From Straminergon stramineum (Eukaryota; Streptophyta; Bryopsida; Hypnales; Calliergonaceae), in the NCBI GenBank assembly GCA_963920665.1, contig OY987263.1, forward strand, positions 36,320,547-36,384,546: 64,000 nucleotides of DNA. Reading direction: 5' to 3'. Below, one piece after another: positions 54,033-64,000 of this stretch; within the stretch, counting starts at the first letter, position 1; every line of letters starts with the position of its first letter. Below the pieces are notes generated by a model. That model did no database searches. It saw nothing but the letters and a program-made list of their open reading frames with translations, and had not been told where the DNA came from. The translations under genes were made by a program, and so were the position numbers.

Positions 54033-57000
54033 AAATTTTGTAATGTAGTAGTAATTTAATCATGTCAGATTGCTGATGTGGCAAGTTCCCACAATTCAAG
54101 AACTCAAGATAACTCCTACTCTTCTAATGCCTTTAAATCTCCCCTAATGGCAATCAAAATTGTAGGTTGCTTGCAATCTTGTATCCACTAGGTGTATATT
54201 ACCATTTATTCTTGTATAGGCATGTAATTCAAAAGTTTGTGAGTTTGCCTTGGTCTTCAAAATTACACTAATTCTATGGTGTAACCCTCATATTGTTGTC
54301 ATGAATATTGTCATTGTATCTCTTCAACACATAGGATTTGGTTGTTGCTTCAACAACACTAGCATTTGAGCCTAGAGCAATGAGTTTGTAAGCTGCAAGT
54401 GGGGAGCTTGTAAGCCTAGAGCCTTCAAATGAAAAGTAAGAATTCCCATAATTTGTTTTTTTCAAAAAATCCAAAAATAGATTCATTTTTATTATTTATA
54501 GTAATTTGAGGACCTATGACCACTAACCTTATGATCGTGGATGTCTTTTATTAATATTTTTTGCTTTTGCAAACTAAACTTTTTATGATGAAAAATCTTC
54601 AAACTTGAGTATATAGTTCAAAGTTTAGAATATCTAGTACAATCGTATTGTCAACAAGATTTCAAATTTTTTTGGAATACAATGAAGCCAAAAAAACTCA
54701 CAAAAATAAAATTGGGTATTAATTATACTATACTCTATTTGTTCTAGGAGACTTATGAACAATAAGTTCAATATAGGGATTGCTAAACTTGAGTCCTTGT
54801 GGGAATGAAACCTAGATCATCAACTTACACTCCCACTCTACTTTGTCAAGCATACGGTACTGAGAGGCTTACCAAACTTACACAAGAGAACTACTATTTC
54901 AATTGAAAAATTAGCCCAGGGGTTCTCTTGCTAATGTGTCTCTCTAAATATTGTTGTGAGAGGGAAATGATCAAGGCTAGAGTGCAACAACCTTGAGATT
55001 TAATTGCTTTTAAACACATACAGGTAACATTGCGTTGTCAAGTGAGAGCTTCATTCTGTGCCATTAGCTCTAGCAACAATTCTTGGCATCTGTCTTTCCA
55101 AGGTGCCAATCAAGAGCGCTACCGCATACTTTCCAATAGGGGATCTGCCATAACACCACAAAAGCCACAATGTTATTGATGTGTGCATGGAATGGGGACA
55201 AATTTGTTGTACTAAGTTGCTAAGAATTAAAAAAAAATTACAAAGTTCATGAACAATACTCTGCATATGATCAAACAAAGAAGCTGAAATGGATTACATG
55301 TGTGAAAGTATAACCTTTTTATGAGAAAAAGCTTTGGAATGCCCAGGAGTAACATAGCCTAGGCATGTTAGTTCCTTATTATGGTTGTATTTTCACATGA
55401 TAGGAAATACTCTACAATGCTAGACCTTGGTCAATCATTTTCAATTGAAGTCCCTAAAGGAGAATATTGTGACATCAAATGACAAGTTAGATTATGAGCT
55501 TAATTTAACTATATATGCTCTCTATATCCAATTTACGATTTCTAACTTACTTAGAACAAGCTCCATTCATGTTATGGAGACATTACTATCCATCTTTTAT
55601 GTTTAGTAGAAGGCGTTATTTCTAGTTCATTGAGCAAAGAGAGCGTTATATGGCCTCAGTTGTTAGCAATGTACCTCTACCAAACAACTTATTAGTGGGA
55701 ATCAAGATGAGATGGTTGTGTGGGTTTCTAAAAACTTAAGATGGGTTCTCAAAACTCTCTTCACCTTCAAAGAGGGCCTAGGAGAAACTAACTAATGTGT
55801 TACTAGATTATAAGCATTGTCTTGGGTTGGAACTCTTGTTTTTTGGACCTCTCTTCCATCTTCTTTGTCCCTTTTCCTGTGCCTCTGTGAGTGTTTTAAA
55901 CTCCACCCTTTGAGTTAAAACGTGCACACGGGTTCTAACGGCTAGTTAAATCAATTTCTTTAGGGTGTTCTTAATCTAAGTTCAATTCGCGCCTTCCAAG
56001 CAATGGACACCTTGTTTTTAAATATCCAAATTGAACTTAAATCATTTAAATCCTTTTTTGAAAACTATGGTTAACTAAATCAAATAACTAATCAAAAGAT
56101 ACATCCAAACTAACATCAATCAAACCTACTTTATAGAATGTAATTTGCCCTTTCCAAAATGGTAAAGTAAGTTAAATTCTGACTTTCCTAATAAAAGAAA
56201 TGAATGGATGAAGTATTGATCCCTAAACTACATCAGAACCTTCATCCACAAATTAAAAAATAGTAAAACTACTCGAAATAAATCTAAATTTTAGGGTTAA
56301 GTTTTTAGTTATATTAGTTACCTAATTCTAATACTAAACCTAATTTGACTACTAATTAAAGAATTTCATCCAAATTGAAATCAAACTTCATCCAACCTTT
56401 TTTCACTTAAAATTAAAGTATTTTTTAAATGGAAAGAGGTTCTGGAATCTTCAAAAGATTTCCTAATTGATTCCTAATTTAAATGATTCCTTAAAGATTC
56501 TTTAGAAATTCTTTTTAATTATCTTCTAATCTATTGTAAACTAAATTTTTTATTCTAAAATTAGTATTTTTAGGGTTTTATGAAAATTCAGAAATTACCT
56601 TCCCAACAAGGTAAAACACTAAAAACTAAATTATTAAAAAATGATTAATGAATGAAATTTGTTTTAAAAGTCTAACGAGTTAAATTTCATTCATTAATTA
56701 TTTTTTATTCTAAACGAACAATTTTAATTTTGGATTTTTTAAATATTAATTTTCTTTTCTACTTTTCCTAAAGTTTCCAATGGTTTATTTTATCAAGTGA
56801 AATTTTAATTAAATTGAAATTGAAAGAAATGAAATATAAAGAATTTTAAAGTACCTTTCCCATGAAGTGATCGATCGTACCATCCTCGAGAATCATGAGT
56901 TGAATGGTTTTGTAGTATCCCGCTCCATCCTCCATTTCGCTAATTCACCACACCATTTGAAGTCAATCCTTGTTCAATGTTGTACTTCAATTTCAATTTT

Positions 57001-57590
57001 TATTTTCCTACTAATGGTTATGGGGTTTAATTAATTTTGGTTGTATTTAAAACAATTCTTAATTAATTAGAAATTATTTCAATACCTCAAAACCTTTTAA
57101 ATCCATTAAATCAAATCAAATCTAATAAATCCTAATTATTTTGTAATTTCCTAATCTTCCAAAAGATATTAGTTGGCGTTTTGTCCTTATCTATTTGTCT
57201 TATTAAGCCTAACAAAACAAAACCTAACAAAACCTAGCCTTCTAATTCCTAAAAGAATCCTAATCAATGACTAACCAACAACTTAGTGAATAGTAATAAA
57301 ATGCAAAAGATTCTTACCTCATTAATTATTTAGATTCCTTCTCTTCATCTCTCTCCTACTCCTTACTTCCTCTCTTCTCTTGGTTATGTCAATTCATTGA
57401 TCTTTGTTTTGCAAACTTGTTGTGGTTTTGGAAGGGATGGAGATTTAAAGCAAATTCAAGTGGACTTCCAACTTATTTGTAGAAGTATGAATGAATGCTT
57501 TAGTTTAAGAACTTGTGAGAATTTTGAAACTTCAAAGCACTACAAATTAGTATTTGAACCTTACCTTTAGTTTTTAGTCTCTGGTTTAGC
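54030..57590. other. No gene recognised
   Basis: AT-rich sequence. Open stretches at 54274-54486 and 55051-55278 (minus) have no recognisable domain. Confidence 0.4.
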
Positions 57591-57880
57591 TCCCTCGCTC
57601 AGTCTCTGGATCAACTCCCTTGCTCAGTCACCTCACTCAGCTTCCTGGTTCAATACCGAGAGTCTGCCTGGTTTAGTCACCGGAAGTTTGCCGGCTCAGT
57701 CTCCAACTCAGTCGTCGAGAGTCCGCCACGTGGCGGGGCGCGATTGGCCGTCCCCTCCCCCGTTCCGTTCAGCTAATTCTCGTTCCATTCTGGTCCCGTC
57801 CAGTTGAGTTTCCGTCCTGTTCTGGTCCCGTCCACTTGAGTTTCCTCTCGCTTTGGAACTGATCCTTGCTGGTCAGTCCA
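57590..57880. repeat. GC-rich patch with short tandem duplications
   Basis: TCTGGTCCCGTCCAGTTGAG and a near-identical copy follow each other with a 32-bp period around 57788-57845, and GCTCAGTC-type words recur before it. The abrupt composition suggests a fragment of a different element, possibly an LTR. Confidence 0.4.
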
Positions 57881-58454
57881 GTTGTTGGATTATGATTTAA
57901 GTTGAACTGGTTATCGAGTTAAGTTTCTAGTTCTGGCATTTTATATTGGTTATTGGTTCACAACTCCGCTATGCTAATTTCCACTAATCTAATTAACGGA
58001 CTTTTGACTATTCTAATTTTCAAGACTTAATTAATTCTCTAGCTAAAACTAATCAATTTGGGGGGTTTGGGGAACTTCGTAAATTCTAAACTAACAATCT
58101 AATTTTGGGGGGATTTTTGGGAAAAAGTTAAAACTAAACAACTAAGTATTCTAAACTAATTAAAACTCTCTTTCTAGGATGACTCTAACTAAAGGAAAAC
58201 TAATCTAAATCTTGGTTTTCTCTAACTACTACTAAGGATTTATCAAGAGTTCAAACTAAGAAATTTTGACTACGTTTCTCTAATCTTTCTCACTAAATCG
58301 AATGTTCCTAATTAGTACACCTGTAGAGCATTTTTCCAAGCATGCAAATAAGGAAATTTTCCCAAGTGTCAATTTCAAATCTTTCCAAGTCAAAGCTTCG
58401 CCATGCGGGGGCAACCCCAGGTATACACGATGTTAATGATTAAATTTTAGTATT

Positions 58455-58610
58455 TTGAAAGTCAATCTTTAAAGGAAGTACACATGACAGTGTTTAAACC
58501 GAACATTAAAGATTAATTCTTTTAAAATTTCAAAGTATCCAAGTTTAATCAGTAAAGGAGGTACACATGATAGCGTTTAAACCGAACTTTAGCAATTAAA
58601 GTCCCAATCT
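58455..58610. repeat. Two-unit tandem repeat of about 90 bp
   Basis: GTACACATGA(C/T)AG(T/C)GTTTAAACCGAAC occurs near 58480 and 58561 within larger matching units starting with TAAAGGA(A/G). Confidence 0.6.
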
Positions 58611-58921
58611 TCGTTATACAACGAATTTTGGGCAGGGGTTGGTTTAATAAACTTTTGGTAAAGTCAAGCTTCACCGCCTTAAGTATATTAATACCAAATT
58701 CTGTTGTAATGAGCACAATTTGTTAGTATTCAAGAAATCTTAAACGAAATTAGAGTTTGGAGGTCTATCCCTTCCAAAATTCTCACAATTCAAAGAAAAT
58801 CGAGGCTTAGCCCTGAGAACTTAAAAAAAATCAAATAGAAATCACTTTGAAGGGACCCGCTCGTCCTTCAAAGTGTGCAAATCAAGAATTAGAATGAAAC
58901 TTAGGTCGGATCTTGACCTGG

Positions 58922-59032
58922 ATCAGTGCTCCGACCATGCTGGTAGCACAAAAGCAAAGGTTAGATATAAGAATGAGGATACCGACAACCTCGAGGGAAG
59001 GGCCTTTTATACTTGTCCCAGGCCCCTCCCCG
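58922..59032 (+). pseudogene. Exon-like fragment resembling a GRF zinc finger
   Basis: Between an AG at 58920-58921 and a GTAAG donor at 59033 a frame reads CSDHAG...VRYKNEDTDN...GRAFYTCPRP. GRF zinc fingers, found in APE2, topoisomerase III and NEIL3, have a Cys/His start and the GR.FY.CPRP core seen here. The final Cys and aromatic residues would be on a following exon that I cannot find. Isolated in non-coding DNA, it is best seen as an exon relic; a chance match is possible. Confidence 0.35.
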
Positions 59033-59039
59033 GTAAGTT

Positions 59040-62000
59040 GTCGGTGGAAAAACATTTACTTTTGATCCCAAGATATTTCCTAAATTACCCTATCGTAATT
59101 CCAAAATAATCTTTGTTTAATGGAAGAATTCTCTAGAACCCTCTCCATTTAGCTAATAAATCTTGGCTAAATCAAATCCAAGATCTTTTCCCAAAGATAT
59201 TTTGAAAATAACCCTAATTAACCTAGATATTTTGCTAATTAACCCAAAGTATTTCAAAATTGTCTTTCTTTAAACAAAAGATGGATTGTTACGCAAGAAA
59301 AGGGGTCTTACCCAAATCCAATCTTCAATTTTCCAAAAGATATTTGTGAAATTAACTTTGAATTACTGCTAATTATTCTAAAAAAGTCAAACCTACTGCT
59401 GGACCCCTCCTATCTTCTAGGGAACAACTCCAAATTGAAAAACGATTGCGCCATTGTGTTTAGAAGACCCAAATTAGCCTAGGGGACCCCTCACCCCCTT
59501 CTTCCCAGCCCTTTGTAAGTGTAAAATCAACTTACAGTAACTCCAAAGAAAGGTGAAAACCCTAACTTTTGGAATTTGTTTCTTTTGAAGAAACTATCTA
59601 GATAGGGTTACTTAGAAGGTTTGTGAGATTAAGAAAAGACCCCTCATTCATGTCATTTGGACACCACCATCTCCTAATACGCCGGTCAACCCGCCGTAAA
59701 GTCGTAAATTCTTCAAAAGTCCATTGTCGTTGCCAATTTTGGTACCTAGGAATGTCAGAATGTCTTCAAACTTTGTGGAACTCTTTATTAGCACACAACA
59801 CACTATCCTAATTTTTAGTGGGATTTTACCGCAACATGGGTAATTCCTAGGAATTTACGACCATGTTCAAAGGCAGTTGACTTCCTATGGAGTCATTGTA
59901 ATAGTTTCAAGAAATTGCGAAACTTTTTGGGTAGCTTTTAGGAAACTCCTAACACCAAAGTGAAACATTACATTTCACTTTGCACTATTCATAGGGAAGC
60001 TAAAATTAGCAATTCCCTTTTAATTTCCGCCCGAAAGGGAAATTATTCTTGTATCGGGGAATCTTGGAACAACCGGCTCCAATGTTGGCTCTTGGCAAGC
60101 TTTCAGAGTAAAAGCACCTTTCATCATACTCCGGTCACTCTCCCATCACTTTATTTGCAGATTGGATAATTCTTCTATAAGTTATCTGCAAATAAGAACT
60201 TACCAATCCAAATTCTTTACGAATTGGATGGTGACCTATACTAGACTCTCGAGACCTAAAATAGACTTAGCCAGCTTGTTACATGCAATTGTAAGACTTA
60301 GTTTAACATGGACAACTACTAGGACTGGCTAACACTCAAACCCTTAGTTCTCTCTGAAATACTTAATCGACCTCTCAGACTCTCAGCTAGGCATTAGAAG
60401 TGTGAAATTTGAGTATTTTATATACTCTACACTTCTAGGATGACCCCTCACTGTATTGGTAGGGACCTCTACCAAATACCACTCAAACACTCTTTTTATG
60501 CATTCTTGCATATAATTACGCTAAAATACTGACTAAAACGAAAAAAAGAAAACCCTGAGTTCCAAGTGCCAACTTGAGGGCTCACAGCCTCTTTACAATT
60601 GAAACTTCTACGTCGTCAAAAGCATAATCTTGACTTTTTCACATCCTAGAGTCACGTATCTAAACCAATATTCGAAAACCTAAACTGAACTCCAGTCACT
60701 TGACTTCCATGTTGGAAACCAAATTAGAAGAAAATTGAATTAAAGTACAACAAAAAGAAACATGCTTTTGTCACTCACCTTGCAAACTAGAGATGGCATC
60801 ACCAGATTCAGTAGCATCACCTGTTGGATTGAGGAATAAGCTAAAGCCTACTTCTCTTGGTCGTCAACAATCCAGTACGTTCCAAGTTTTGAGCCGCCTA
60901 GAACATACACTATTGCAGCTGCACTAGTCATGATCCAAGAACCACGTCCTTGCACACATATTTCTAGGGTCCTTTTCTAGATGTACTAGGGAATCCCACG
61001 TTGCAAAAGTTACCAGTACTTCTAATGGTTAAGAATATTTCTTTTGATGGAGATTAGTTTGTATAGATTTTTCATGGAGCTACAATGAACAAGATATATA
61101 ACTTGATTAAAGTAGAGCCTCATCACAAGAAATAACATGCCAACCCATACATGGGTATGGAAAGAGATGTTATTTTCATTTGAGGTGGGTACACCGAAAA
61201 TCATTTTGTGCCTTAAAGCACACTCCCCTAAAAAATGCTTCAAAATGATGCTAACAGATATTGTATATTGTTAGAGACAAAAAGATATAGTGGTTTTTGA
61301 TTTAAGAGGACGTTAATATAGCTTAGTAGTAATCATGATTAAATACTTCTTTCGAAGAGATCACGTGATGATTGAACAATTATAGAGTGCAAATAAATAG
61401 AACAGGTGCATGGTGAAAAATACTTTTGAGCATGTGTAGGATGACTTGAAAGACTAAAAGGATAGCTTACAATGCTTTGTGAGGTATGTTAAAAGCAAAA
61501 TGGCGCTTCGTATTAACCTAGGGAAATAATATATAAATATTAAGCTGACAATTTAACTACAATCCTAAGAGCTTGTTCACTTGATGTTGGCTAGTTCCAG
61601 GAGAAGAACAGGTAGCAAAATAGAAGGCAAATTCATGAAGGTAGGAAGAGGCAAAAACTTGAGAGTGCAATTTTATTGAACATTTCAGTTTGCTTTCATT
61701 TTATAGAAAGTGCCAAATTACCTAGCAAATACAGAAATGGAAGAGCGTGAGTGTAAATTCAAAGATGGCCAAGAAGTGGAATTGGCATTGAAAAGTCACA
61801 GCACAAGTGAGGATGAAGCAATTCAATTCTTGGGGAAGGCCGGAAGGGCAAAGTGTCTCGGCCAACAATAGCAATAGGCAAGATTAACTTGGTAGCTGCA
61901 ATCTGGGCAAAAGATGTTGTGGATCACCTAAAGGACCTCTGAATGTTGTGGGGAACATCAAGTGACTATAAAGAAGGGCAGGGGCATTTCGGACATTTAC

Positions 62001-63737
62001 CGAAGCTACTTGTGCATTTGCACATGCAACCAAGACTGAAAGTGATGAGGAGATGAGATGAGATTGGATGAGATGAGATAAGATGACTAGTTATATAGGT
62101 TGCTTGGATAAAAAATGCACTTACTCCAATTTACCTATGAATGAGCTTCTTCATGAATCTATTGTAGTTGCAATATTGAGGTGAAGGGAATAATTCACTG
62201 CTAGGTGTTGCCACTGTATGAGGTTGCACATGGTGAACAAATTAGGGGTTGGAGTTGGGGGGTGTCTTGTTTGAGGTATGATTGAGCAATTCCAATGTCG
62301 CAATGATGGCTACAATTGCACTAGATTCTCATGTAATTATTGGGCACCTATAATTGCATCACCCTAGAGATACATCGCCTAAAATGATTCGAAGTAGAAG
62401 CTAGCGCAGTCACCCTTCAATGATTATTCATTTCCTTAAGTTTTCTCGCTGCTTCTCGCCACAGTGAGTCTTCTCATAAAGTCACTCCGGAGGTGCTAAA
62501 TTTTCACAAGCCCCTCTACTACAGCATAATCCTCAAGGCTGTGTGAGATTGGATTTTAGCTTAGGAGAGAGGGCGACCTAGAAGAGCAATGGGTTTGGGC
62601 CACAAGACGGCTACATCATGCATTCTCAACTGCCGTGATCAGATGATGCTTGAGTATAAAGGGTTGCATGTGTGCATGCCATGTCAATTGTAGGTTCACA
62701 AATGGCGGGAGTTGCAAAACACGGTGCTTTGCTATGCTCTGAATTTTTTATCACGCCATGTATAGAAGTCGGGCTGTGCATTTTTGCGCGATGAGTGCAC
62801 TCGAAGTGGCAGAGCTCACGGAAGTTGCGACTGGTGGAGGGTGGTAGAAATCACTCTGAAATAACCAACCCCAGTTGCAGCAGTTGCATGAATCGATGGA
62901 ATGTTAATGTTGCTCACTGCTTCCAAATGCAGAATATGGAGTACTAGAAATTCCATTCCTTAGGACAAGTTCCAGTTAGAGACAACAACTACAATCCCAC
63001 TCAAAACTAAAATTTTTGGAAAGTGGAGATGCATGACGATTTTATTGTCTACTAAGCCTCCAACAACAACCCAGATGTGGCTACATTGGGTGAATTAGGA
63101 ATTTTAATGCTTTATGGAGTTCCAAGAGTACATTTCAAGCGAGGTGTGTAGCTGGTCTATTCATGAGATCCTTCCGAGCTTGCTTTGAATAAGTTCATAT
63201 TTTAATAGTGAGTTGTTAATGCCTGAGCTTTGAAGTGCTTTTGGCCATGACGGAATGTGGCGCGCTTACACCAACGGCCCTGGCCAAGTGGCCATGCATA
63301 CAATTTTTGACCCGGCGAATCTCCAGGTCGAAGCACATAAATAGATTCTTTTGGTATTCTATGCCCAAACTAGTTTCACCGAGTATTGAAGGCTAACCAA
63401 GCTCCTCAAGAGTCGTGGACTATTGCGTTCAATTGGGTTTTTTTCGATTGAATACAAAAGTTCCTATGACATGGAGCTAGCTTTGATATGGTCGGAGCAC
63501 CAACCCCTTCATTTCCCGTAAACCTTCACATGTGGCCAAAATATAGTTGCCCAGACGTTTAAGGGTTAAAGTAGATGGATTTTGCAAATACAACAAAACA
63601 AAATAGTGGTAGAGAGAGGTTGTCCACATACTAGAAGTAGTTATAGTTCCTCCACCCTCTAGAATTTTCATGGAGAATGGGAAGATCGACCAACAAATGA
63701 GGAGCCAATGCGGTTCATTATCTAGTTGAAGAACTGT
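59040..63737. other. No gene recognised
   Basis: Intergenic sequence with moderate GC. A degenerate GATGA/GAGAT tandem lies at about 62045-62090, and AAGGGTTAA at 63558-63567 could be an isolated border of a TTAA element. No frame with a known domain was seen. Confidence 0.4.
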
Positions 63738-64000
63738 GACACCCGTTCTTCGTCACACTAGGGTGGAGAAACTACATGACTGAGAATAGTTTATTGCAAG
63801 CACTCCAATGTCCAAGCGCAAAGAAAATTATGAACTTGCAAAGGAGGTGAAAGTGAAAATAGCAACATGACTATGAAATCCAGATATTGCGGAGTGAAAC
63901 TACAGTGTGAGAAGGAATATTCTTCTTGGAAGAAGTTTTCTCCACGTCCATTCTTCTTGTCAAGAGGAGAAGAATGGACGCGTAGAAAACTTCTTCCAAG
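63738..64000 (+). mobile_element. Possible 5' start of an LTR, running off the window
   Basis: TGTGACACCCGTTCTTCGTC at 63738 resembles plant LTR starts and is followed by GA-rich sequence and a hairpin. No partner end is available inside the window, so this is tentative. Confidence 0.2.
63925..64000. repeat. Strong hairpin with 33-bp arms at the window edge
   Basis: The left arm 63925-63957 (CTTGGAAGAAGTTTTCTC...) pairs with 63968-64000 with two mismatches around a 10-base loop. The right arm ends exactly at the last base, so the repeat may continue outward. Confidence 0.85.

Noticed and set aside
61022..61243. Minus-strand 73-residue ORF as a retroelement fragment
   Set aside because: No protease, integrase or reverse-transcriptase motif can be seen, so the assignment is unsupported.

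Overview
The window looks like intergenic, repeat-dominated nuclear DNA of a land plant. The evidence is a four-exon class III peroxidase, plant-type strawberry-notch (FORGETTER1) and ClpC relics with introns, CACTA transposons and AT-rich intergenic DNA full of dispersed and fold-back repeats. I see no retroelement polyprotein I would trust, and the species cannot be named from the sequence. Reading-frame evidence supports one complete recognisable gene (peroxidase, minus strand, 25.3-28.6 kb), one small two-exon coiled-coil gene of unknown function (minus strand, 46.2-46.7 kb), one nearly intact transposase (48.8-49.8 kb) and two gene relics (FORGETTER1-like, 18.6-21.2 kb; ClpC-like, 45.4-45.8 kb).

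Layout. 0-1.9 kb: one half of a diverged segmental duplication whose other half is at 31.9-34.0 kb, partly inverted and disturbed by later insertions. 1.9-16 kb: a nest of transposons, with two related non-autonomous CACTA elements in opposite orientation (6148-8974 and 10368-14722), two hairpin CACTA miniatures, fold-back repeats and several elements bounded by TTAA|CCC ends. 16.5-21.3 kb: low-copy DNA ending in the truncated FORGETTER1-like pseudogene. 21.3-25.3 kb: repeats again. 25.3-28.6 kb: the peroxidase gene. 29.5-31.7 kb: a Harbinger-like element with TAA target duplication. 32-44.8 kb: repeats and unassigned DNA. 44.85-46.08 kb: a 1.2-kb block holding the ClpC fragment, flanked by 29-bp direct repeats. 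46.2-46.7 kb: coiled-coil gene. 47.4-48.05 kb: tandem repeat of about 180 bp. 48.39-50.03 kb: complete Tc1-type (DD34E) transposon. 50.8-64 kb: more TTAA elements, microsatellites, a possible GRF zinc-finger exon and a strong hairpin at the very end.

The most notable material is the transposon biology: a full-length Tc1-type element, which is unusual for a plant, with a single in-frame stop; several unrelated sequences sharing TTAA|CCC(C)T ends that resemble piggyBac-type target choice; and a nesting order that can be read from empty sites inside the same window. Apart from the peroxidase, the genes show no shared pathway or operon-like logic.
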